Assembly (NCBI GenBank): GCA_030272585.1
Contig: BSYQ01000008.1
Coordinates: 3,968,001-4,032,000 of the forward strand
DNA length: 64,000 bases
Direction of reading: 5' to 3'
Source of the DNA: Bryopsis sp. KO-2023
Taxonomy: Eukaryota; Chlorophyta; Ulvophyceae; Bryopsidales; Bryopsidaceae
This document shows, one piece after another, positions 11,653-23,603 of the stretch. Within the stretch, counting starts at the first letter, position 1. Every line of letters begins with the position of its first letter. The translations under genes and the position numbers were made by a program. The notes under the pieces were generated by a model that made no database searches, was not told the DNA's origin, and worked only from the letters and a program-made list of their open reading frames with translations.

Positions 11653-12844
11653 AACTCAACTCAAGCTCAAATCAAAACGCTGTCAAAAGGGGGCCGAGTC
11701 TTTCTATTTTTATCTACTTAATTCTTGGAGCGCGCATGCAGCCCGTTCCGTTTTCTTACACACTAGCAAGTATACATATATATAGGTGCAGGATGACTAA
11801 GCACTCACAAGGAGGACCTTTTACAACGGCGTCAGGATTCTCAGTGCTGCTGTTTTCTTTTTCCGGGGCTACCCCCCGCCCTGGATTTCTTTTCAACCTC
11901 ATGAAGACGAGAATCTTTTCAATGAGGAAGCATCATTACCAAAAACGTGCAAATTTACACATGTTTGTACATACATTTCGAAACATGTCTAAAGAGGTTA
12001 GATATGTCATTAGTGAACTGAAAGGGGAGGCTCGGTTCTTTTTGGATCAAGGGGTGGTTTTGCTGAGGAAATGTGGTGGGAAATGTCGGTTGTTTGCTTG
12101 AGGGGGGGGGGGGGAAACATCGAAATTTTAGAAGTGCTTTTCCTTTTTTTTCTTGGTCAGTGAGATGCTTGCCCAACAACAGGAGTGCTTTCTGCAATGC
12201 TATTGTTCCACCAGGTTTTTCACACACATATACTTGATCATTTTATATATCTAAAATAAAAGACAGTTGGTTGCAGCAACCAGCTGCAGAAAAAAGAAGA
12301 TGACCATTTTTCATGGAAAAGAAACCCAGGCCTGCAAGGAAAATTCCTGAAGTTGTTTCACAAACGAACGTATTTCCAACACGGGGCAGGGCTCCACTGG
12401 TTTGGTGTGGGGGATTGTAGGGAAGGGTTTGGCGAAACGAAATCTTCCATCACATATCGCTGACGCTGGGTTGATACGGCTGTGAAAAACGTGACGAATC
12501 GTGTTGTGGCAATTTCGCCGTTCGCTCAAAACGTCGCCAAGCTCCCTGCCTCGGAACTCTTGTTGCTCGATCGTCTGTCCAAGCTAAACTGTGGGCGGAC
12601 GTGTACGATTTTTTCTGCTGCTTTGTACTGTGTCGTCCCAGCATCTCGCGGCGAAAAAAAAAACATCTATCAGTATTAAATCATATCACGGACTTGTCGT
12701 CTGCACAGACCTGCTCGAGGCCAGTCACTCGGACGGTTGGTGTTTGTCCGAAACGAACCTTCCACCAAAAAAACTTACCACCCCATCTATCCTCCCGCTC
12801 GGTTGCTCTCGAGTCCTCGAAGGGGGCTGTTATTTTGAACCAAT
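11653..12844. other. Spacer between two kinase genes
   Basis: 3' flank of the Fused gene and 5' flank of the next kinase. It contains a G13 run near 12102-12114, AATAAA near 12255 and a small inverted repeat GGTTGCAGCAACC near 12270. No convincing exon was seen on either strand. Confidence 0.5.
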
Positions 12845-14611
12845 ATGATTGAGACACAGGCCAGATTCGTGATGGCGAACCTCGGCGTCAGCCCCGAAAC
12901 GGGGATGCGACGAGTTGGGAGTGGATTTTTCGCGCGTCGGACGTGCGCCGGAGTTTCTGGAAGGCCAATCGTCTCGGTATCTCGCGCAAGGCTTTTCGGC
13001 CTTTCCGCAATGTCGAGCCGTGGAGAATTCGGCCCGTCCGCGAGCTCTGCTCGCACGCTTGCGTCGTCGAGGCGGAGCTTCGTGGGTCGAATGCGAGCTG
13101 ACAATTTTGGACGAGCCCGCAGGGCGGGGTTGTCTTTACGAAACATCGGACTGCAGGCATGCGCTGTGACTGAGGAGGAGGAGGTCCGGGAGCTGGGATG
13201 GGCGCGGACCTTCCATGACAAATACGAACTCAAGGACGACGTTCTGGGTGAAGGGAGCTTCGGGGTCGTGATGCGAGCGATTGAACGCGACACCGACACG
13301 GAGGTGGCCGTGAAGGTGCTTCCGAAGCAAAGGCGAGGGGAGTGGGACCGATACAGCGCTCTGCTCAAGAACGAGGTAAAGATTCTGCGTCGCTTGTTCG
13401 ATATCGGCTCGGATTCTGCGTGTCGCAGGGCGACATGGCTGTTTTTTCTGGGTACATATTGAAAGCGAGGTAAACATGTCGGAAGCCCTAGCTGTTTCTG
13501 GATGATTTCTTGGGAAAGGATTTGCGTTTGTCGTCGTCAGTTTGTTCAAGGCGGGTGAAAGTGGGGCGGGGGACCTTCGTGGGAGAGTTGCCGTTTCGTT
13601 GAGCGTCGTTTCACGATGTGTTTTCTCGTTCTTTTTGAAGGTGGAATGCTGGGAAGCTGTGGAGTGGAGCCCATTTGTGGTGAAGCTCTACGGGTATTAC
13701 GAGGTGTGTGTGCTGTTCTTGACGACGGCAGAAAGCACAGAATATTCTGGGAGTTAATTTTTATTTGTTTTTGTTTGTTTTTTTCTTCTTTTTTCCTTCT
13801 TACAAGCATGAAGGGTTTTTTTTTTGTCTTTTCTGAAAGTATTTTTTATTTTTTTTGTGCAGGATGATAATTCCTTGTACATTGTTCAAGAAATGTGCAA
13901 CGGAGGTGATCTGCAACATTACCTGAAGGTCAGCAGAGAGTTATTTTTCCTACAAATTCTAGAATTAATACTTTTTGTATTTCGCTCCCATGGTGCTTGT
14001 TTGTGTGGTTTTGATTTCCCCCCTTCTCCCATTTTCTGTTTTGATGCTCCATTCATTGTTTTGATCTTTTTGAGATCTTATGTTCTTCAGATTTTAAATG
14101 TAACACAGGTTTTGTTTGTTTGTTTGCTTAGTTGTCAGCTGTTTCGTTTTCTTTGTTTTCTTTTTTTTTTTTAAGGGAAGGTTAGGTTTGTCGTTGGAAG
14201 TTTAAATTGGCTTTCTGTTCAGTTTGGATAAAGCTTATTAATTTTCGTGAAAGGAAAATATCTCAGAACCGAAGAAAGCGTCGTCATCCTGGAAAGTCTG
14301 CGCAAGAATGTAGCTTCATTTTCAAAAACCTTTGCAGCTTTTCCAACTTTTTTTTCTTTCTTTTTCTTTCAGAGGAATAATAGGTTGGATGAAGATGATG
14401 CTGCGAGAGTCATAATTGCGATCCTGGGTATGCTAGCGGCGTGCCACGAAAGCAAGGTGTGCTTCGGAGATGTCAAGCCCGCCAATTTCATGCTAGAGAG
14501 CCAGTACCCTTGCAAACGACATCTCGTCGATTCGACGGCCCCCAAAGGAGACCTCTCCATAAGAGGAATCGACTTTGGATGCAGCCAGATGGTGAGTTTT
14601 AGGCATTCACG

Positions 14612-14652
<41 letters not shown>

Positions 14653-15740
14653 AAAAAAAAAGGGGGGGGGGAGAAAAAAAGAAAATAATGATAATAATAA
14701 ATAAATTCGTGGAATTGAAAGACTAAAATAAATTTGTGGAACTGAAAAATATTAAAAAGAAAATCGCGGAATTGGACAATATCTGCACACATATTGAGAA
14801 GACAGCTTGGTTTTCGAGTTTTTTCCGTTCAGTTTGTTGGTAGTGGTCATCAACACAAGGGTTGTTTTGTATATGATTTTGTTTATTTTCATTTGATTTA
14901 AAAAAGGTCTCTACAGCGATTCACGTTTTCCTTGCTTGTGAACTCCACAGATCGAAGAGAAGGCTAAATTGAAAAAACGCACCGGGACCCCTCTGTACAT
15001 GGCGCCGGAGATTTTCTTCGGCTGGTATGGATTGGAGGTGGACATTTGGGCTGCAGGCATGATGTTTTATCAATTGCTAAGCGGGAAGCTTCCCTTCTTC
15101 GGCGAAAAGGTCGAAGAATTGGGGAAAGGACCCCCCTTCATGGTGGTGCAAGCTGTCATGGATTCAGACGTAAGCAACAATTCTATTTCTATTTTGTTTT
15201 TGTTTATAATATTTTTATTAATATTTTGGTTTTTTTTTATTATTGGTTTTTTTTTCTATGATCGAAGTTGTCGAGTGGGTCCGAGTATCTACATTTTCCT
15301 TCCCGCTTTGATTTTTTTTCCCTTTACATCCTGGCTGCCTTTTTTTTTCTTCCCTTTTGATATTTACATTTCGATGAGAAATACTTTTTTTTCCTATATA
15401 TGCTCACGAGAGTAAAAACAAGAGTTTCTTGATTTTTTTGTTTCTTTTCCTTGGCAAAAAATAATAACAGCTTGAATTTGACGGCGAACCCTGGGACGGC
15501 ATCTCCGACGGTGCGAAGGACCTGATATCAAAGTTGTTGGACATTGATTATAACGAAAGAATATCTGCTAAGGATGCCCTCCAGCATCCCTGGGTTTTGG
15601 AACACTTGCCGAGGGAAGAGTTCATCGGAGACCTCCAAAACGCTTCTAGCAATATTCTCAAATTTCCGGGGTCGACTGGGACCCCTGTCGTCGGACAAGG
15701 AACGGATGATTGTAAGGGCGGCAAAGGGGGTGCTGTCTGA
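12845..15740 (+). CDS. CDPK/CAMK-like protein kinase with basic N-terminal extension and altered HRD motif
   Basis: Ex12845-13375, 13641-13703, 13863-13928, 14373-14591, 14951-15169 and 15471-15740 join in phase to 455 residues. Residues 1-110 are rich in Arg, Ser and Ala and poor in acidic residues, like an organelle transit peptide. The kinase domain starts near 125: GEGSFGVVMRA, VAVKVLPK, EMCNGGDLQHYL, then FGDVKPANFML where HRD-KPxN is expected, [36 protein letters not shown] and a terminal HPWV as in CaMK/CDPK kinases. The catalytic Asp is kept but His-Arg is Phe-Gly. No EF-hands follow, so it is not a complete CDPK. I name the group from the motif pattern only; the target is unknown. 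The first exon could read on past 13375 for 28 codons before a stop, which is why an intron is placed there. Confidence 0.82.
14611..14670 (+). repeat. C30-A18-G9 homopolymer block in a kinase intron
   Basis: Directly downstream of the donor at 14592 the intron carries about 30 C, then about 18 A, then about 9 G in succession, interrupted by single bases only. A threefold imperfect repeat containing GTGGAATTG/GTGGAACTG follows at 14705-14775. Confidence 0.9.
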
Positions 15741-18700
15741 ATTCTAAGGAGTGTTTTTCTTTTTTTTTCGTTTTTTTTTTCACTCCTCTTCTTTCTTGTT
15801 TCTTTTTTTCTTTTTTTTTAATTTTTTTCCTCTGTCCAGTTGGGACCAAAAAAAAAAAAAAGAAAGCGATGGGTTTATAAAGGGATAAACATATATATAC
15901 ATATATACTACTATCTTTGATTAAATATGATTTGATGAAGTATGTGCGATTCTGTATGAACAAGGGGGGAAAAAAACAAGGGAAATGGCCGGGGGAAACA
16001 AAAGAAAAAAGATTAAGGAAAAGAAAATAGAGGAAGAGAGGGGTGGGGAAAAAACTGCAAACAAAAAATTAGCCATGAAAGGGTAAAAGAAAAACGATGA
16101 TTTTTATCCAGGGGGTAATTTGTCTGTCTGTGGGAGGGGGGAGAAAGCGAGGCTGTTTTGTTCTTTTCTTTTTTTAAAGAAAAGAGGAAAAAAAGCAAAA
16201 AAGGGAAAGGGGTCTTGGAAAAAAAGTGGGTTCGTTGGGATTCGATCTTGGGATTTGCTCGTTCGACGAAAGGAAAAAAAAATTTCCACCACTTTAACAT
16301 TGCGTCGAAAGAGTGTGGGTGGTATATGAACATTAAACAAACATATTACCCAACAAGGGAAAAAAGGAAAAGAGAAAAAAAGTGAGGTAAAACAGCATCT
16401 CTCCGGTTTTTTTCTTTTCTTTTTGAACATACATATATGTCTGTATATGTATATATTGTTGGGGGAGTTGGAGGGACGTTTCGGAACAAAAAAAAAAGTC
16501 AAGAAGAACATTTGATTCATCAATGAACGTGTGTAGCATATGTAACGAGGATGGGAAAATCCCAAAAAAAAAAAAATCAAAACACCTGTGGGCAAAAAAA
16601 AAAAAGGAGGGAGCATTTAAAAAAAAAGAAAAAAGAAAAACCCGAAACAAAAGCTGGGGAAAAAATACCTTTTTTTTTTCAGAAACCTTTAGTGTGTGTG
16701 TGTGTGTGTGTGTGTTTGAAAAGGACATTTGGGCAATGAGTTATTTTTAAGGAGAGGGTTTTTTGACGGGGTGTTTTTTTCCACCCCATAAAGAGAAAAA
16801 CCAACACATATTCAGGTTTGGGTAGATCGCGTTGATATTGTTAAAACATAAAACAATACACGTGGGTTCCCTTTCGAGGCGGTTTTTTTTTATTTTTTAT
16901 AATATATATAAACATATATATATGTGTGTTTTTAGCGTTGATTTTGCACTTGGAGGGGCCTGTTTTTTTTGTCCTGATGGTAGAGTTGTCGATATCTGTT
17001 GATATGTTATCACTCGTTTTATTTGATAAAAAAAAAGAAGCAAAAGAGGGGAAAACAAAAAGGGAAAACCAAAAAAAAAAGGAAAAAGGGTGAACTCTTT
17101 ATTGGGGTCTGTATGCATCTGTGAGTTACAAAAAAAAAGTGGGGAAGGGGAAAGTATTATTCAACTTTATTCAAAAAAATAAGGTGGAAAAGATATAGAA
17201 GTTATCCTCCCTGGAGCATATTAAATCAAGGTCTTTGCTTATCAACCTTGTTTGATTTGAACGAAAAAGGGACGGTCAATTCTTCCTGTGATTGTAGGGT
17301 TTCGAATGAGGTGGGGGATTTGAAAAAAAACAAATCGACAGAAAACAGAGATTTTTGACTGATTTTGACCAGGGGCTGGAACAAGAGGGTCTGGGAAAGT
17401 CGACTTTGATTTTAGGTTCAGATTGTACTCTTATCATGTCTGTGTGTGGGTCTGGGAGGGGGGGGGGGAAGATTACCCAAAGAAAGGAAAAAGAAACAAG
17501 AAAAAAGAGTCGACGATTAAAATTTATCGCTGAGAAAACAAGAGGAGGAACTGAAAAAAGAAGAGAGTCATCGGGAGCAGACAAAGGGTCTGTGTGTGTT
17601 TGTGTGATTGGCTTTTTTTTTGGGGGGGGGGGAGGGGTTGGGTAGGGGTTTTTGGAGTTGCCTTAGGGTTTTTGTGGGGGAAGGGAGGATTTTGTCTTGA
17701 AAAACTGAGTTTTAATGCTTGGTGGGATGGCCAAGTTGTAAAATATGGTGGGTTTTTGGCAGCAGTAGGGTTTTGCTGGCCAGGGGTTTTGGAATGAAAT
17801 TTGTGGTGGAGCTGTATTTTTTATTACGGTTCCGAAGATAGGCAAGGAGCATTTGGCAAGCATGGATTTTTTTTTCTTTTTTCCTTTTCGAGAAAATCAG
17901 GGAAGGGAAAGGAAAAGGGGAAAAAAATGTATATGTGTGTTTGTGTGTATATTTATATATATATGAGGGTGGGAAAACGTGAAACGCTTTTTCCCCCTCT
18001 TTCCCGAAAAAAAAAAGCTGAAAAAAAAAAGATGAAAAAGCTGGAAAAATTCCTCTTGAAAAAAAGAAAGGTCCCTTTCACTGAGGGGGAGGGGTGGAAA
18101 GCTTCTTGTGATTCATTCGTTTTTTTTTCTTGGAGCGTTTTCTTTCTTTTCTTAAAAAAAAAGAAAGAAATACACACAAAGGTTGGAAGCGAAAAAGAAA
18201 GGAAATGGAAGGTTTGACTGGAGGCTTCTTTTTTTGGATTGGAAAAAAAAGGTTCCACAAGATATCGATGAAAGGGAGAGGATAGGGGTCTTTTCCCTCA
18301 ACAGCTGCAAGACGTCGAGAGTGGAACAAAGTGGAGGGAAAAAGGGGGGAAACCCCCCGTCAAAATAAAGAAAAAGGGTTTTGTGTTGCCCTGCTTTCTT
18401 ATATATATTCATGTATATTTTCTGGATGCAAAGCCTTGCCGGTCTTTTTTTGCACCACAAGATTTTTGATCTTTTTTTTTTGTTTTTTTTCCTCTTTTTG
18501 TATCGTATTGTTTCTCTGTTTTTTCACTCGTTAAATTTTCTTTTTCTTTTTTTTCCCCTTCAATTTTTGGAGAGAGAAAAAAAAAGGGAAAAAAAAGAGT
18601 GGGGAGAAGAAGAAAAGAATCCCTTTTATACGAGTTTTGTGTGTGCGATCTTTTCCTTTTCTCGGGTAGAAAAAAAGGATTCATTATCTTTTCCGGTTTT

Positions 18701-20956
18701 TTTTTTGGAATCCTGGGTATATGGTTCTTGATTGGGGCTCAGTAGATGCACGTTTTCAGAGCGACCTCGTCATTTTTTTAATTTTTTTTCACTGTAATTT
18801 TTTGTTTTGGTGAAAGACCCTAGTTTTCTCATTGTTGTTTTCTGGATTGGTTTTGTCTGTTCCTTCCTTTTCTTGCATTCCGTTTTTTTTTCTTTCTATT
18901 TTTAAAGTACCCTCTGTATTTTTTTTTTGTGGTGGATTTTTTGTTCTTACAACTCTTCATAGTGGGGTGGAAGGGGGTATTTAAGAAGGAAAAAAAAGGA
19001 AAAAAAAAAGGAAAAAAAAGGAATGCTTGAACGGGGGGGGGGGGGGGGAAACCAACCCCAAAAAAAGAAAAATGCAAAAGGAGGAAAGGGAAGGAAAAAT
19101 TCTAAAAAATGTTGAGGGAGGGTGGGAGGGGGGTCAAGCTTTGCTGTGAAAAAAAAAAAAAAAAAAAAAAAAAAAGAAGGGGAGAAGGGGGGGATATGTT
19201 TAAATTGATGGCAAAAATTTCATCAGTTTTTCAAGGGGGGGAAAGGGTATTGCTTGATTGTTTTTTCTTTATGGAAGGGAATGATAGCCATGTTTTTTTT
19301 CCCATCTTTTTTTCTCATGTGCGTGCTTGTACTTTTTTTTTCCTTTTTCCCATTCTGGCAACCACACCTGACCAACAAGATATGAGGGGGGAGGTTCTTT
19401 TTCGTTTGTTTTTTTAAAACTAAAGATGCAAACGCCTCCATGCATCAACAATAGCTTGATAAAGAAACGTGTGGTTTTTCTGCGACAGACCCTGAGGAAA
19501 AGAAAATGGGTGGAAACTAAAGAAAAAGAAGGTACCACCCGTTTAAAAAGGAAATATAGAGAAAAGGAAAAAAAACACAAAACATCGCTGGTGGTGGGGC
19601 CTGAAAGTGTGAAGGGGTGTTTTCTGTGGTGGGGATTTTTCTGGTAACTAAAATGGTGCATTTTTTGGCAACTAAAATGGTTCATTTTTTGCGATGGGTG
19701 AACGGACGTGTTCTTTCGTTTTTTTTTAACGCCTTGGATTCACTTCAATTGAAAAACTTATGTATTTGGATCGGAAAAAAAAAAGAAAAAAGAAAATATT
19801 GCCATGCTAAGATGCTTTGTCTTTTCTTGTATCATGTGGTCTCTACGCCTGACATTGCTTACAAAAAACCGACCTCCCAGCAAGTCCAAATTAGGAACTG
19901 TTGGAACCATCAAATCGGTTGTATCGCAACATGCAAATTTGTTAGCACAAAGGGTGTTCCTCTTACGTTGTCCCAAAATGACTTTCAAGAAAGCGGAATT
20001 CAACAGAATGTTAAAATAGATTTAGGTGTGGGGAATTCGTATGAGTCCTTGGCCACAAGATTGGGTCTATTGGTTCATGTCCAATAGAAAAAAAGATTTT
20101 TTTGTGGGATAATTTGTGTTCTTTTTAAGCAGAAAACTTGAAGGAAGCTTGTCTTCCCGAAAGCCACTGATGACTGACGAGCATCACAATCGTTTTTCGA
20201 TGTTGTGAAGTAACTTTAACTGTCCCAAGAGGCAGAGCATGGGATTTTATTCCAAATTCCATTCTGCACCCTCCCACCGAATCTTCTGGACAGGAAGCTC
20301 CCAGGAGGAGACCCCCGAAACCGAAAAGGGGCATTGGAAACTTCGATGTTTATTCTCCGCGTCCGCCCTTGACGCATCGTCACGCGCGTTCGAAAAACCA
20401 CTGAAAGCAAACAAACAAGTGCCACAACGAAAGACGACGCCCCGGGCGTTCAGCAACCCCCCAGGCGTGCAGTTTCACACCCCCTGTGTCAGTGCGATAC
20501 GATTTCTGGTCCGCAGAAGGGCAAGCACCCGCCTCTATCCGTTTTTCTCTGACTTCCCGCTGCCTGCTCGTGGGGTGCGAACGGAATGAGCCACCCCGAA
20601 AACCCTACAGTGGTCACCATCCGCGCGCACGTGGTGCGCATGTCAGCCACAGATCATCGGATGTCTCGATGTTTTACCGTTCCGCTCAAATGTTGGCAAG
20701 GGATATGCTCGTGCACTTTTTTTTTCCTTTCCGCTTGGTAAGCTGTTCCGTGGTGAAGGCTCGTACGTTCGGAAAAGGACGCAGGAAATCAGGGGGCGTT
20801 CACACAAGTAAGGCAGGCTTGGTCGTGCGGCTGGGAGAATCCCATCCTGGCAGCGAAGGCCGAACGACTCTGGGTTTCCTCGTTGGCCGTTTCAACCCTC
20901 CGCAAGGTTCCATTCGTGGACCCACGCCAACGTGGTCGGTGTTTTGGAGGAAGAGG
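15741..20956. other. Long low-complexity spacer of A/T/G runs
   Basis: 5.2 kb without a supportable gene. From 15,750 to about 19,750 it is made of runs of A, T or G of 6-28 bases, often purine-only for tens of bases (for example 18,975-19,050 and 19,149-19,190), with a (TG)n at 16,692-16,713. From 19,800 complexity returns and 20,200-20,956 is GC-rich, probably the promoter and 5' flank of the next gene. An open frame at 20,486-20,956 runs in phase into that gene, but nothing shows it is translated. Confidence 0.7.
19643..19690 (+). repeat. Two-copy 24-bp direct repeat
   Basis: GGTAACTAAAATGGTGCATT and GGCAACTAAAATGGTTCATT, each followed by TTTTG/TTTTTTG, lie end to end with a 24-bp period. 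No function is evident. Confidence 0.8.
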
Positions 20957-23603
20957 ATGTCTCGTCTCGGGAGGATGAGCGTGTTTCCGGAGGAGCACCT
21001 GTGGGGGAGTGCAAGTTTTGGGACGTCGCAGGCGGTCAAGCCCAAGGACATCAAAAACGAGCGAAAACTCGAACTTGTGATCGAGAGGCAGGGTGCGGAG
21101 GTGGACAGGCTCAGAAAACTCTTGGAGGTGGCGGGACCACCCACAGCCCTGAATGCTTCCACCTCGAACCTGGAAGCTCGCAGGTTGAAGGGGAAGATCG
21201 CTCAACAACAGAGACAAATGGAAATCATGGACGAAGAGCTCAGGGTGAGGAAACTCGCTTCGCCGAACACCCCCGCACTCGCATAACGTGGCAAGGTCTC
21301 GCGCTCATGCGTGGCGCCGGTCGTCGTTCTGGCATTTTCCCCCTGAGAAAACGCGAGGCATGAGAAGAAGCGTACCCTTCGTCACCCCTTTGCCCCGAAA
21401 CCGATGGCCTCCACGTGGGGGTGCGAACGAGCGCAACCCTAGCTTTAGTGTCGGCCTGTTTTTTTTCTGTCTGCAATCCAAGGTGTTCAGTGTTTGGTTG
21501 ATAGACCTCGAACAAAAGAGTGGCCCAATATGAAACCCTCCTTGACGAAGTTTGCACCAGAGTTGGAAATCTTGAGGTTCAAACCCAAACACCCCACTCA
21601 GGAGCAGGGGGAACTGGGGATTTGAGTCGATGGCTGCAGGAAATAGCCACCTCTCTGAAAAAAAGGTGAGTAAAAAATGCATTGCCCCCCCCCCCCCCCT
21701 CTTTCTACCCAACAAGGAAAACTGCCCCCCGCTTGGAATGTACGCTGTAAGGAAGAAGAGAGAGGTGTGGTGGAGTGCTGTGGATCTGTAAGGATTTGTT
21801 GTGTGGTAATGCAATGTATATATCTATCTATCTATGTATGTATCTATCTATATACAAATATCTCTCTATGCATTTACATGTGTGGTGGAAGATGGGCTGT
21901 ATGTATGGCAATTCCAGAAAAGGCAGCCACCATGCAGAGGCATCCTGGGAGCACGTAGAGAACATTTCTTTTGGTAGGTACAGAGCGATGGATACATGCA
22001 GTCTGTGAGTGTGTTTGATGGCAGTGCAATTAGGGTTTTGACCCTGAGGGTTTTCGTAGTGCCCGTCATGGGTGAAAAAGAAAGGATCCATCCATCCAAA
22101 TTCAAATTTTCTATTGACTTCCAGGTAGTAGTGAAAAATGAAGCCTCATGGAAGTGTGTAAGGATCCCTCTACATTTGTCGTGCAGTGACTAAATCCTGT
22201 ATCTAGAGTGTAGTGCCAAACATGGTCAGCAAATGCCTCCTTTCAGGTGGGAACAAAATCATTCAAGGCATGTCGACCACGAAGCCAGCCTCTGTGTTGG
22301 ATACCTGCGATGGCTCTCTGCTGACCAGCCCATCGGCTCGCAGGCACATTCACAGATTGCACGAGAAATTGATGCACTTGGTCCCACAGGCGTCGAGGCA
22401 CTCTGCTTGGTTGCAGAGCGTCCTCCTCCCTGCACTGCCCTGGATGGGTGTGGATGTGTCTGACCAGATAGCCTGTGATGCGGAGAGTCTAGCGGCTGGA
22501 TTGGAAGAGGTGCTGAGGAGTGCGTCTGACATCGCTGCAGTCACTCCTGCCCAGGTTTGTGTGGAGGAGATCCACCTGAGTGGCGGCATGGAAGAACTCG
22601 AGAGGGGGGGGTGTTGAGTCCAGTCCTGTGTGTAGGGTCTTTGCTTGGGGAAGGCATCTCTTGATGGGTTGGCAAGCCCTTGTAGTTTTCTGGATGCTGC
22701 CAGACCTGAAGTTAAGGAGATTGTTGCAAAGCTGGGACTGTGTGTCGAGGAGTCTGATGTCAAGAACGCGGAAGAAATTTTGGGGCATGCGCTGCACAGG
22801 TGGGGCCAGTTTGTAGAATCTGTATGCAGATCGCTGAGGTCTTCCATCGGCTCCAGGCATGTGCATGCATTCACCCGGAATGCAGGAGTGTGATGGATTG
22901 CTTCTTGATTGAATGCTGTCAAGTCTTTCAACCCAAACAGGTACCAGCTTGGCTACGAGAGCATGGTTGCAAGGGTCGACAGAATGCAGCTGGACTTGAA
23001 AAGCCTTGGCCAGATATCCGAGGCAGCGACAAAATATCACCTCAGAGTCCAAACGCTCTGCACAGACATGAAGTCCTTGTGTTTGGGGTGTAAGCCAGAA
23101 GTTCTGCTTGCCCTGGAAGGGTTGAAAGAAATCGTTCAAGTCGCAGAGGAGCTGGTCGAGTTGCCATCAGAGGCCTTGGTAAGGCGGCTGGTGGATGTGA
23201 TTTTGAGGAACATGGAGGATTTTAGAAAAGTGCCTGGAGTGTTGAAGAGCTCTGCGGTTTCTGTTCACAAGGTGAGTGATCAAGGAAACAAGGTAAGCGT
23301 GGTTTGGGGTGGTATTGTTAAGCGGGGGGCTCTCTAGCAAAAGTTGGTCTGGGCCTGCAGGAGGGGAGGGGAGGTGGTCGGTTGGTTGGTTGGTAGGTAA
23401 GACACTGAGCCTTGCTTGTGGTGGTTGGCTGATTTTGTTTCTTGTCTTTCGGGTGTGGTGATCGGAATGTGGAGAGGTGATTGGTGTTGCAACATGTTTG
23501 ATTTGGTGAAGGGATGGTTTTCTGTTTTCTGCCTGTGTGCCTTGTCCAGGTTTTGCTGAAGAAACTGGAAGGTCTCTCGGGTGAGTTTGAGGTGGAGGAT
23601 TGA
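20957..23603 (+). CDS. Unrecognised helical/coiled-coil protein
   Basis: Seven exons, 20957-21244, 21505-21665, 21918-21973, 22247-22554, 22636-22799, 22941-23271 and 23550-23603, agree in phase and give 453 residues. Residues 30-96 form a coiled coil (ERKLELVIERQGAEVDRLRK; QQQRQMEIMDEELR). The remainder is mostly amphipathic helix with leucines and few charges, for example RRHIHRLHEKLMHL, WLQSVLLPAL, MVARVDRMQLDLKSL and EALVRRLVDVILRNMEDF. I do not recognise the family. The overall pattern, a coiled coil followed by helical bundles, recalls dynactin- or centrosome-type adaptors, but that is only an impression. The start at 20957 is the first ATG giving the coiled coil; the frame is open upstream. 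The intron at 22555-22635 has an unremarkable acceptor (TGTGTAG), so exon 5 is least certain. Confidence 0.65.

Noticed and set aside
13376..13462. Continuation of the kinase first exon (VKILRRLFD)
   Set aside because: It looks kinase-like for a few residues, but runs into a stop, and the GTAAAG donor joins in phase to a good kinase segment at 13641.
19800..20090. Overlapping frames resembling a protein fragment (for example TLSQNDFQESGIQQNVKI)
   Set aside because: No frame is supported by splice sites or family motifs; likely a decayed sequence or chance.
20486..20956. Upstream in-frame extension of the helical protein gene
   Set aside because: Composition is unlike the gene downstream and no conserved motif was seen; the ATG at 20957 is preferred.
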